A stretch of 64,000 nt of DNA from Neoceratodus forsteri (lineage: Eukaryota; Chordata; Ceratodontiformes; Ceratodontidae): contig CM057451.1 in the NCBI GenBank assembly GCA_016271365.2, forward strand, positions 368,177,501 to 368,241,500, given 5' to 3'. Both the position numbers and the translations under genes were made by a program. Shown here piece after piece: positions 10,029 to 19,795 of this stretch; within the stretch, counting starts at the first letter, position 1; each line of letters opens with the position of its first letter. Under the pieces are notes generated by a model that saw only the letters and a program-made list of their open reading frames with translations, was not told where the DNA came from and did no database searches.

Positions 10029-10190
10029 TTTATTTGTATTATGAGACGTGGAATTTTGTATTCCTATATTGTATGTATTATTATGAATAGTCTTCTTTTA
10101 TTGTACTGTTATGTATTGTATGAATCTGTGGGTTGCACCTGAAAAGGGAACTTTTCCAGTGTGCTTACCCGTAAAGCAAATAAACAAACG

Positions 10191-10335
10191 TAACCCCCTG
10201 GTGTGGTTAACTCAGATGGGTAAAATGAATGGTCATCTCAAGGTGGAGTTTTGCCCTACAGACGTACGATATGACAATTACCCACAGGGCCGGGTCAGTC
10301 AATGCCAACACAGATGGGTTTTCTTGACAGTTAGA
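10191..10335 (+). pseudogene. RNase H, C-terminal part
   Basis: Continues the gypsy RNase H after the L2: PLVWLTQMGKMNGHLK, then after a one-base shift RWSFALQTYDMTITHRAG and NANTDGFS. This matches the end of Ty3/gypsy RNase H, including the late Asp before GFS. It joins to KTDHN at 4714 without loss. A broken stretch of about 80 bp leads to the purine tract. Confidence 0.82.
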
Positions 10336-10413
10336 ACAGTAGCTGAATTTGTGAAAACCTTACCGTGCGTTGGGGCATGTTCCCATAAATTCAGTCCAGG
10401 AGGGAGGGAGGGA

Positions 10414-11477
10414 TGTGGGAAGCTACCCAACTGCCAGTCCTTAGGTGTAGCTATAATTCTGTTGTATGTATATATTTGTTTGATGTAATTCTGTGTATAT
10501 GTAAATGCCACAAGACATGCCAGTGTTAATACAAAGGCACCTAGGGGGAGAAAGAGGCTGGATCTCTGTTAAAAGGGGTTTGACCCTCCTTTGACCTGAA
10601 TGCCAGCTTGCTTGCCAAGAAACTGACAAGTTATTGTCAGAGGCTTAGGGATAGCTGATCAAAGGGTATTCCGCTAAGTTAACTAACCAAGGGAAATGGA
10701 GATAATAAAATCAGCTTGTATAGTCATAAACCTTATAGGATCTTCCTTTCAACTAATTGAAGGATGCCAGTTCAAAAACCCAGGATGTTTTAGCCAGGAT
10801 TTGAGCAGCAAGTGACCATTCTGACAGGATATTATGAATTGCATCTTACGGGTGCCAACTGTCTACAGGGGACTTCAAATGGCTTAAACTCTGAATGTCA
10901 TATCCATGTTAATTATATGTCTCTGGATTGTGATATTCTTGGTATTTTGGGAAACAGCGGAACAGTGACATTTCCTGGCCAAATGGAGTAGTTGCTCTGG
11001 GGAATTTGATCAGTTCTTTACAACTGGGAATGATTGATGACACTGCAAGTTACAGAAAGTATTTAAAGACCCAGCTCAGGGCATTTGAACACACTTTTCA
11101 TTTGGACTCCAGCTGTCACACAAGAAGCCAAACTGCTGAGACCCAGTAGCAGCCAACACTTTCATTTGGACTTCGCCTGACACACAAGTAAACAAAACTG
11201 CTACCAAGACCAATGAAGCTGAACTTTCATTTATTGTTCTGGACTTCAAGTTTCTACGAATTTCAGGTAGACTTCGGCTATCAGTCATAGTGTGTTTTCA
11301 TGTATATTTTCCCTTTTTTTTTCTGTAGTCTGTGACTGAAGTAATGGGTTTTTTTTAGTTGTAACTGTATGATTATTATTAACTGTTCTAGTAAAAACAT
11401 TTTTTTCTAAAGAAAATCTGCCTGAGTGAGATTTCTATAATTGTGCATAAATTGGAGAACAGTAATAATCTGTGACA
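10414..11477 (+). repeat. 3' LTR of the Gmr1-like element (right edge uncertain)
   Basis: A purine run (10399-10413, GGAGGGAGGGAGGGA) is followed at once by TGTGGG, the expected arrangement of polypurine tract and LTR start. A TATA-like TATTTAAAG lies near 11060, in the right place for an LTR promoter. The end is set at TGTGACA (11471-11477), but TTTGTGACA at about 11921 is an alternative. With no 5' LTR in the window the edge and target duplication cannot be checked. Confidence 0.55.
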
Positions 11478-12180
11478 AACTGTTATTTCTAAGGGGTTGT
11501 CACCATCAGCAACCGAATCAAGAAAGGGGTCTGTAAGGGATCTGGAAGGATAGGGAGAATACCAGAGTCTGCAGGGATTTTAAACCAGGCTGTGGCATGT
11601 CCTGTAGGGAGAAGGCCAAATCAGGTTTTACCCTACTACCCCTGAAGAGAGTGTGATGCCTGGGTCTTTCCCCTTTGTGTAGTAGCCAAGGAGGGGTCCA
11701 TATCTGGCTACAAGACTCGAGACTGGATTTGTGCCCTTATCCAGAGTTTAGAGGAACACCCTGGGTCCTCGTGGCAGAGGTGCAGTTGTGATCTCGGCCA
11801 GCAGTCTTAAAAAGAGACGAGGATGGTAGCCCTGTCTCCCCCCCAACCCCGGTCACTGATTGCACTTAGGGGTGGGCACTGTGAGCTCAGTGGACCTGAC
11901 CCCCAGGAGTGAGTTTGTGACATACTCTACTTAGCGAAGCTAGTGGTGGCAACTCCTTTCAAACAGAAGCAGTTCTTGTCAGCCGAGCAGGCATCCCAGG
12001 AACGTCCTTTTTTTTTTTTTTCTGATTTGCTCTCAGCCTGCTGATGTGGAGCAGACTGTAATGGACTGCAGCAGATCACAGGCATGCACAAATGTTCCCA
12101 TTCACTGCATTTGATTAAGATAGGTAAAGCTTGTGTTATAGAGGAAGCCACATTGGTCAGCCACTGCCTTTATGGTTCAT

Positions 12181-12222
<42 letters not shown>

Positions 12223-12405
12223 CTTTATATTGACGTACCAAGTGAAGTTAATGCCACACGAGTTGTAGGCTTATCTGTAAATGAGCAGAGCAGTTGGGAG
12301 ATGGGGAGCCAGCTGCAAGGGACAAACACTACGGGCATGAAGAGGAGCAATGGGAGACCCACAAGGCATGGAATGAAGGTGCGTGGCAGCATGTGCACGG
12401 CTTAA
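11478..12405. other. unassigned sequence
   Basis: No coding similarity recognised. It may include U5 sequence of the gypsy LTR up to about 11921, a T-run at 12008-12021 and a GT microsatellite at 12182-12219. Open frames here are short and carry no motif. Confidence 0.5.
12182..12219. repeat. (GT)n microsatellite
   Basis: About 19 uninterrupted GT units. Confidence 0.97.
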
Positions 12406-12417
12406 CTGCTGGAGATG

Positions 12418-12818
12418 TTTTTTTTTTTCAAAAGTTTTTCTGTTTTTTTTTTTTTTTTCTTGGGTTTTCTCCCATTCTCCTTCCTGGAGCCCCAGCACAC
12501 TGCCGTACATGCATGTGGAGGCATGCACACACACCGAAAGCCAGCTCAGCCCCCTTCCACCCACCTGTACTGCTGCCCTGCTCACCTGCGTTACCCCGCC
12601 GGACCTCCACCTGGTGGGGAACTGGACTACGGGAGGGTTGACAACTCACCCCTGCCAGTCCTGGGAGTGGAGAGCAGCCTAACGGCACGCTCAATCCTGC
12701 TCCTCCCACCCCTCCCATGCTGGGAGCCCGATGACCCGAGATCGTTCCCGAACCTGGGTCACCGGCATAGCGCGAAGTGTGGCATCCAGCACCTCAACCC
12801 TCAGCGACACCAGGCTGG
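12418..12818 (-). mobile_element. tRNA-Leu-like SINE, copy B (shortened)
   Basis: The reverse complement of the region near 12730-12818 reads the same head as the other copies: CGCTGAGGGTTGAGGTGCTG and then GGTTCGGGAACGA. The A-rich tail is the poly-T at 12418-12460. CTGCTGGAGATG plus T-run flanks both sides (12406-12417 and 12819-12830), a target duplication of 12 bp or more. At about 400 bp it lacks some 200 bp of the body present in copies A, C and D. Confidence 0.85.
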
Positions 12819-12836
12819 CTGCTGGAGATGTTTTTT

Positions 12837-13204
12837 GGAGGCAGGTCATTCCCCTTCTTTCCCCATAATAGCAATTAAAGGAGTGCTACTTAACAGTAAC
12901 GGCTGGGTTCACTAGTCCACTTGATGGCTCTGCTTGGTTGTGATTAGATTGCTTTGATAGCTTATTTAGGCAGGACCTGCCCCCAGGAGTTGAGCTCCCT
13001 GCTGCTACTGGTTAGTCATGGACCTTCGCAAGTGAAGGATAGTCTTGGGGACTGGGTGGCAGTGGTCAGATCCATGTTAGGTGTCCATTGTACGTTGAGT
13101 TGGGGTATATGTTATGTTGGGGAAATGGGGAAGTGGGCATAGCAGGGCAGACAGTCAGTGTTTGGACTCAGTTAAGTGTAGGCAGGAATCCCTCACAACC
13201 TAGA
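12837..13204. other. unassigned stretch upstream of an L1/Tx1 ORF2
   Basis: No domain recognised. From its position it could be the inter-ORF region of the L1/Tx1 LINE whose endonuclease starts near 13218. Confidence 0.4.
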
Positions 13205-13217
13205 ATGAGGAACGCTC

Positions 13218-14290
13218 GTGGGTAGTAACTATTGCTTTATTTCATGGAACATTAAAAAGGGGCCAGCTAGGGAAAACCCACGTTGTGTTATACCATTTAA
13301 AAAAATTTCGAGCAAGTATTGCGTAGTTGCAGGAGATCCACTTAGAGTGACCACATTTTGTGGTTTACAAGGGAATGGATTGTTCAGGCACAGGTCTAGG
13401 GACAGCACGCGGCAGAGAGGAGTAATCATCTTAATTGCTAGTTCCCTTCCCTTAGAGTTAATTCAGGACACAAAAAAGGGGAATAAGGGCAGACTGGATA
13501 AACCATGGGGTTCTTTTTTGCTGTCACGTTCTATGATTTGGAATGTAGAGGGGAGGAATGTCTTGCTGCATGGGAGATTAGAACAGACAGAGTTTTATTT
13601 ATTTATTTATTGAAATTTCGGATAACACCTTTGAGAACAAGCTCATTTCATAGGTTCCATGTCAGGTGAACAATACAGTATTGGGAAAGTATGAGACGGA
13701 GACCAAACAAAACAAGGAATTATACAAGACATTACAAGAGTGTATAACTAGAGAAGTTCCAATACACGTGGCATTGTACAGTGTATGCCATGGTGCATAT
13801 TTGATTAAAACCTGGAATTCAAAGGGTCATAATAGAGGGGGGTAGGGTCTTATGAAATTACTCTTTACAGGAAAATGAGAACAGACTCAGCCTATTATCT
13901 AATAATCAAGATAAGGGATGGCGTCAGCCCAAGGGCCTCGTCAGAGGTGAGAAGGTATGGGAAAAAGCATTTTAAAGTGAGCAAGGGAGCTGAGGCGATA
14001 TAACAAGGGGGAAGGGGGATGGGGGAAAGCCATAGAGGGGAAAGGGTGGAAGGGATCAAGAGGAAATGTGAAGGAGAATGATTAGCAACTTAGAACAGTT
14101 ATTTACATGCTGAGAACAGTTACGCATAAGGTCAGGAGTTGTTGCTGGGAGCAGTCTATGGCCCTAATGTGGACTCTCCACAGTTTTTCACAAAGCTCAT
14201 AGCAGAAGTGGCTCCCTTTGCTGAGGTGCTGATCATACTGGGTGGAGACTGGAACATTGTTTATCAGCAGCACAGGGAGACAACATAAGG
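13218..14290 (+). pseudogene. L1/Tx1 ORF2 endonuclease remnant
   Basis: In mixed frames the region shows LQEIHL (catalytic Glu of APE endonucleases), RGVIILIASSLPLEL, LLLGAVYGPN and ILGGDWNI (catalytic Asp and Asn). These are the standard landmarks of L1-group endonucleases. The segment 13587-14089 is foreign, so the landmarks lie on both sides of an insertion. Stops and frame changes are frequent. The enzyme would nick target DNA at T-rich sites. Confidence 0.8.
13587..14089 (-). mobile_element. LINE 3'-end fragment inserted in L1/Tx1
   Basis: Begins with TTTTATTTATTTATTTATTG and continues GAACAAGCTCATTTCATAGG; on the minus strand this is a LINE 3' UTR with A-rich tail. TTAGAACAG flanks both edges (13578-13586 and 14090-14098), a 9 bp target duplication. 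A related tail lies at 7620. Confidence 0.65.
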
Positions 14291-15059
14291 GACTAACACC
14301 AGGACAGAGGGTGCTTAGGGAGTTAATGTATAGTGCAGGGTTGACAGACCCCCAGAGGCTGACACACACTGATGAGTGAGCTTTTTCCTTTTACGCAAGG
14401 CCCCATGACTCCTCTTGTAGAGACTTCTTTTTTGGTTAGCCAGGTGTCTTTTCCAGGACTCCAAACCTGTGAGACGGAAGCACTGGTCCTGTCGGATAAC
14501 TCACCGTTATCCCTCACGATGGACGGGGGGGGGGGAGGCAAAATCAGGAAGTTCAGTTCGTAACTCCTGAAAAATAAATGGTTTGTACAGCAGATTAAGT
14601 TCAAAATCCAATTTTTTGTTAAAGAGAATATGAGCATTTTATTGAGAGTTGCAGAGAATTCCAAAAGAGGCAGGTCATTAGACTGGCTACGAAGAAGAAG
14701 AAAGAGAGAGAACAGAAAGCTACAGATCTGCTCAGCGAGATCAGGCAGTTAGAAAATGGGCTGAAACCATCAACCCAAGAGCCCAGTTGGCTGCGGCTGA
14801 ACACGCTTAGGGCCTGTTATGCAGAGATGCTGTCTGAAAAGGAGGGGCTAGTCATATTCTGCACCAGAATAACATACTTGGACAAAGGGGAAAAGGCAGG
14901 TCGCCTCATGGCCCTGAGACTGCATCAGCAGGAATGGAAATATTCATTAAAGGTGTCAGTGCCACAGAAAGGAGAGGACTAGTTAACAAAGGTAGAGACG
15001 TAGCAGACGTGCTTAGGGAATTACCAAACCTTATACGCAGAGGAAACAAGGGACAACAA

Positions 15060-16174
15060 TAATGAGAAGGAGCTGAGGCAGTTCTTGGGAAATGTACAAT
15101 TTCCACAACTAAGGGAGGGGCAGCAACAGATCTTGGAGGGACCCGTAGGAGAGAAAGATGGCAAGGCAGCACTTAAGAGCATGAGTTTGGGCAAAGCCCC
15201 AGACCCAGACGGGTATTCAACTGATTTTTACAAGCATTTTTCAGGGAAATTATTCCACTGCTCAGCAAGGCATTTAGCCACCTGCACAAGGAAAGTATGA
15301 GGAGAACCCATCTGGCAGAGGGTAGAATTTCCCTTATTCTGAAGGCAGGGGAAGAAGAGGCCCAAGCAGCTAGTTATAGGCCAGTCTTGTTAATAAACGT
15401 AGACCTGAAGATTTTAGCAAAGGTCTTAGCCACTCAGCTAGGTAGAGTATGAGATGGCCTCATTGGCCCGGAACAGGTGTTCATGGCAGGAAGGGTTTCT
15501 AGTGATCATCTGCAGAAACTACACCAGCTTATCTCTGCATCCAGGTGGATGGACCACCAGGAGGTGTTGGTCTCCCTGGACATAGAGAAAGCATTTGATA
15601 GGTTGGTATAGAATTACTTATTCACAATCCTGAGAGAACATAATATCCCTAAGGGGTTCATTCCCTGGATCCAGGTCCTGTATCGGACCCCTTCAGCCAG
15701 CGTGCACTGCAGTAAGGTTCTCCTGGAGAGAATCCCTCTTCATAGGGGCACAAGGCAGGGATGCCTGTTGTTGCCCTTTTGTTCAACCCTAATTAGAGCC
15801 CCAGCACTTAAAATCAAACAAAATGTTAACATCAAGGGTATACAGGTTGGTGGGGGGGCAGGGGTTCAGGCTCTTTGTCTATGCAGACGACATCCTGGCG
15901 CATGTCTGCAAAACAGCACTTTCAATCCCTGAGGCTGTCTGTCTCTGTGATAGAGAAGTTTAGTAAGTTCTCAGCATACAAATTGAATGACGGGAAGACA
16001 GGGCTGTTTCTCATATGCTGACAGGTATGTAAGCAGGATGTGGTAAATATGGATCTGCAGTAGGAATCACAGAGCCTCACATATCTGGGCATTAAGATTG
16101 CTAAATGATAGTCTGATCTGAAGACCTTGAATTTCGATCTACTTGTGGTGACAGTAACACAAGATCTTCACAGG
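15060..16174 (+). pseudogene. L1/Tx1 ORF2 reverse transcriptase remnant
   Basis: Ordered motifs: SMSLGKAPDPDGYSTDFY, ASYRPVLLINVDLKILA, SLDIEKAFDRL (catalytic Asp), the turn RGTRQGCLL, and VYADDIL near 15880 (catalytic pair intact). The next landmark LTYLGIKI sits near 16085. Several frameshifts occur, including one just before YADD. The sequence is cut at 16174 by a solo LTR. Confidence 0.85.
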
Positions 16175-17440
16175 TGTAACAGGGTCCTGTTATGCAGAAA
16201 ATAAAAAAGTTTCAAAAAGAAGAGGAATTCAAGATGTCCCCCCACCCTTTTTGTTTTCATTTTCACTCTCTCCTGTCTACTCCTCTAACTTCCTATCTAT
16301 ACTAATTTTCTTGTTAGAGTGGCCAACCTGGCAATTCTTAAAGCTTTACTATCCCTGTTATCCAATTCTAGTTTGTACATCTTGATAGTAGTTATGGTAA
16401 TGAGCTTTAATATAAAGAGTAATTGCCCTTAAAAGCATTTGTTAGAAAAATCAGACAAAGCAAAAGTATGTTGCTAAAGGAACCCCCCCCCCCAAGGAGC
16501 AGTGCTACACTCCCTAGCAAGTAACTCTGAAGTCCTGTTCTGGTGCTCGCTCCAAGGAAATAAAAAGGAGCTGAATTTATGCAAGGACACTGAGGGCATA
16601 AAGAAGTAAGCCCTGCAGTGTCTATATTCATTAAGAAGGTGCTGCCTTTCTGTTAATTGGCTGAAAAATAAACAGCTGTTGGCTGAGAATTGCAGCCATT
16701 GGGGAATCCCAATATTTGTTAACTAAACACAGTAAAAACCCTGTTAGCTAGAATTACAGTATGTAAATAGGAGATCAATGTGTTTTATATAAAAAAAAAA
16801 TTTTTCCTTTGGGTTTTGCACTAGAACATCAAACTGGCTATTTATTAAAGAATCTAGAACCTTACAAGGAAACAAGATAGGGAGCATGCCCCTCATCTGT
16901 TGTTCTTGGTTAAAGATTCTAGATTCTTTATATTTAATATTTAGGTTACGTCTCTTTTCTCTATTATGGTTTACTTACCTGGGTAAAGTCATCCGGGAAG
17001 CCCTTCTCATAGGGTTTGCAGCCCACGAAATGGCTGCCTTTATAGCAACCAAATGGAGGTGATGTCAGAGAGTAGGTGGAGCCAATTTCAAACTACGCCC
17101 TTTTTTGAGTACTATATAAGGCTTCCACCAGAAGACCTTGTCGGATAGGGAGAGGAAGGAGACTGGTCAGTACCTTCTGATCAGGTGAAGGAATGGAAGC
17201 GTGAATGCCTACACACTAGCTTGGAAGTATTGGATACTGAGAAGAGCAGGGAGTCTGACTGCAAGACTTGCCTGGGTTTTTGTTTACTTTTGTTCTGGTG
17301 AATGTTAACCTATTTCTTTTCTGTAAATAATTTTTATTTATTTATTTTTTTCTGGAAATAAAATGATAAACGCTATGCCAGCGTTTTTTATGCACTTCAT
17401 TTTTGTGACTGGTGTCTGTTATTGAACCCACACGCTTACA
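16175..17440 (+). mobile_element. solo LTR with 5 bp target duplication
   Basis: Starts TGTAACAGGG and ends CGCTTACA, so the termini are TGTAA and TTACA. ACAGG flanks both edges (16170-16174 and 17441-17445). A TATA box (CTATATAAGG, about 17112) and a polyadenylation signal (AATAAAATG, about 17356) are spaced as in a retroviral-type LTR, giving the + orientation. No internal gag or pol remains, so it is the product of LTR recombination. Its source family, gypsy or endogenous retrovirus, cannot be told from the LTR alone. Confidence 0.85.
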
Positions 17441-17445
17441 ACAGG

Positions 17446-19010
17446 TGGTCATCCCTGCCAGTGACATTATGGGGGGAATTAACATAATTAAAATGAATGT
17501 GCTCCCCTAGATTGTTATACCGTATATGAATGCTAAATGTTACCACCTCTTCACCTGGTTGAATAAATTACATGCACTTATTACTTGGTTTATTTGCCAA
17601 GGGAAAGGGGTCAGGCAAACCTATATTAAATTAGTTGGGCCCAAGGAAGTCTGAGGCTTAAGACTCCTGAACTTCCTAGTACAATATTTTGCACTCCAGA
17701 AGAGTAAATACTTGCCTTGGGGGGTTGACTCACAGACCCAGAAGTGGAAGGATACAAACCCCAATGGCTGGCAACAGAAGAGGAGCTCTGTAACAGGGGT
17801 GCCAGCTGAGAGCCTTATTTTCCTCACCTTCCAAAATTCCCAAGCCCTGTGATCAACCCCCATACTCTGGTCAGCACAAGTGCACCAGCAAATGTACAGA
17901 ACAGTGCAACTCAAAAGTCCTAGTCCGGCCCGATGGTTCTGAGGGTTAAGGCACTAGATGCCTCACCTCGTGCCACACTGGTGACCCGGGTTCGGGAACG
18001 AGCCAAGGTCGGCAGGGGCGGGGAGTTATTACGTGGCCGGTGGACGGCTCTTCCTTCCAAGGGAGGGTGTAGGGCAATGCGTCGCTCCTGAGCGATCTCT
18101 GGTGGTTGTTAGGGATAGCCAGGAATAGGCGACACCACCTCATGGTACTGGGGGTGGAGCTCGGCAGATGCTGGCCATCATTGCACATCTGAGCTCTGCG
18201 GGGGGTCAGAAAAGCAAAAAGAACCCCAGCGCCTGATTGGCGAAGGCAGGACCAGTGGTCGGCCCCCACACCCAGTGTCGGGCCTCCCAGCTCAATCTCT
18301 GGCATTCCCTCCACCACCTGGTCTCTCAGTTAGACTATAGATAGAGCGCCAGAGGAGGTGGCGGTCCCACCCCGGGAGGGGCTCAGAGCCGAGGGGATCA
18401 GGTGGTGCGGTGAGGAGATTGACCCGGCCTGGGTGAAGAGTCTGGGGGCTTCAGACGGGCGGGAACAGACCACACTGAGAGTCCTTACTGGAAAGAGGTC
18501 AGGCTGCCAAAGATAAGGAGGGGCGTAAAGAATGTTAAAAAAAAAACAAAAAAAAACAATGCAACTGAAAGTCTATATGGATACCTTACAACAGCTATTT
18601 GGTAATCCTAATATTCAAGTAGCAGGCAAGTGCTCATTAGAGTACTTTTGGCACACATTGACAAGTTTTATTTTGGGAGACACTTTCATCCCCTTCAGAA
18701 CTTTCCAAAGGTAGCACCAAGTACTGAATAATAGTTGTTTAAAATTCCTGCAAATAACACACGGTTTATCACAGCTTTTAGGGACCCCCCCCCAAAGAGG
18801 GCGGGTTACACCTGCTGTCATTAGTAGTAGTGGCACAGTTGCCAGATAGCATTTTGAAGCTTTACACAGCCTACCAACAGTTAGACCCATACAAGCTAAC
18901 CGGGAGATGTCCTTGCTGGGAGGCTGCTTTAATGCTGTAGTTAATGGAGCTGGAGTGGCAGAAAATGGACAGAGTTATATAAATACATCCATGGAATGTG
19001 CAGTGTGGGT
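17446..19010 (+). pseudogene. L1/Tx1 ORF2 C-terminal part, split by a SINE
   Basis: Resumes after the LTR with GGINIIKMNVLP and LNKLHALITWFICQGKG, the post-RT landmarks of L1-group ORF2 (a GRI-x2-KMN-like motif and a Trp-rich helix). It continues with LRLLNFLVQYFALQKSK. A SINE (17920-18559) interrupts it, after which FILGDTFIPFRTFQR and LKFLQITHGLSQL match the usual far C-terminus. No terminal Cys-His motif was seen. Stops throughout. Confidence 0.75.
17920..18559 (+). mobile_element. tRNA-Leu-like SINE, copy C
   Basis: Head TCTGAGGGTTAAGGCACTAG with B-box-like GGGTTCGGGAACGAG, a body of about 500 bp and an A-rich tail (18536-18558). The flanks TGCAACTCAAAAGTC (17905-17919) and TGCAACTGAAAGTC (18560-18573) form a target duplication of about 14 bp with small differences. 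At 640 bp it is the longest of the four copies. Confidence 0.87.
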
Positions 19011-19012
19011 GT

Positions 19013-19795
19013 GCAAGATGGCTTCTTGTGAGGGGGAGGATTTTAATTTTATTTAACTTTATTAACTTCTTTTCTACTCTCTTATTTTAGATAGTGGTTA
19101 GGTTAGGGTAGGTAAAGTAATTAGGGATTTGAATGAGAAAGAAGTAGGAGTTTAGTTTTCTTATTTTCTAGATAGAAAGAGGACCTTAACTGTGGAGCGG
19201 CATTTCAACTCACTTTGTGAGTCGGGAGCAGCATTTGGACCAGGCTTGTTCGGCGACTACAGAGTGTGTGTGTGCAGCTCTCCTAAGGGAATAGTCCGAG
19301 TGTGGCGGATTTGCTGAAGGTCCGCCATAGGTAAGATAGTAGATTACTGAACAGAGAGTGTCTGAATCAGCTGCTGGTGGTCGGCTGATCCTTGATTTTG
19401 CTTTTGGGGAGTGGTAAAAAGCTCCCTGGGTCAGAACGTTTGCAGCAGATGGCAGGTCTTCCCGGTTTGTGTTGGGGTTAGGAGGTCCGGTTGCACTTCA
19501 ACCCGAAATATCTTTTGGTTTGGCCGTGAGCTCTCCAGTGGGGAAAGAAGAGGGAGCACGTGGATTGTGTCAGCTCTGGAGGGTTAACCCTTGGAAGACC
19601 TGTAAGGAAACTGAGCCGCTGGTTGATTTTGGACATGTCCCTGCAGGGGTTGAAATAGTGCCCAAAATGGGTACATTTCCACTGGAAATGTGGATGGTTC
19701 GCCATACATTTCCTGACCAAATTGTACATTTTCACATTAAAAATAATAGAAAATTAAAATAAACAGCGAAAACAGAGTTGTCCAGGGAACATAAT
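19013..19795. other. unassigned; possible L1 5' UTR start
   Basis: CAAGATGGC at about 19014 matches the YY1-type motif found near the start of many L1 5' UTRs, and about 300 bp of moderately GC-rich sequence follow. No ORF1 follows, so this is only a suggestion. A small perfect hairpin CATTTCCACTGGAAATG lies near 19674. Confidence 0.35.

Larger units (their letters stand above)
4715..10190 (+). mobile_element. L2-type LINE inserted in the gypsy RNase H
   Basis: A 5'-truncated non-LTR element with endonuclease and RT remnants on the + strand. Its end is typical of L2-like LINEs: a short 3' UTR and then an A-rich tail at 10175-10190. TAAC lies on both sides (4711-4714 and 10191-10194), a short target duplication. 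Removing it rejoins RNase H seamlessly. It carries its own insertions: a SINE (4749-5345), a repeat block (about 5650-8035) and a hAT-type MITE (9640-10028). Confidence 0.82.
1..11477 (+). mobile_element. Gmr1-like Ty3/gypsy LTR retrotransposon, interrupted and decayed
   Basis: Read in order, the + strand gives gag coiled coil, capsid, CCHC knuckle, aspartic protease, integrase, then reverse transcriptase and RNase H, a purine tract and a 3' LTR. The 5' LTR lies outside the window. Integrase upstream of RT is the hallmark of Gmr1-like elements, a vertebrate Ty3/gypsy branch whose capsid is related to the SCAN domain. Frameshifts and stops break every domain. Insertions are two small MITEs (1129-1297, 2912-3100) and an L2 LINE (4715-10190) that splits RNase H right after its KTDHN motif. 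The 3' boundary is uncertain: 11477 and about 11921 both end in TGTGACA-like sequence. Confidence 0.85.
13205..19012 (+). mobile_element. L1/Tx1-type LINE (copy 1), interrupted
   Basis: ORF2 domains appear in order on the + strand: APE endonuclease, RT and C-terminal part. No ORF1 was recognised upstream. Three insertions break it: a LINE-tail fragment (13587-14089), a solo LTR (16175-17440) and a SINE (17920-18559); each is bounded by short direct repeats, and the ORF2 sequence rejoins across each. The 3' end is set just before a CAAGATGGC motif at about 19014. Confidence 0.8.

Noticed and set aside
12294..12915. Several overlapping frames with Phe-rich or Lys-rich runs
   Set aside because: They translate the poly-T tail and body of a reversed SINE.
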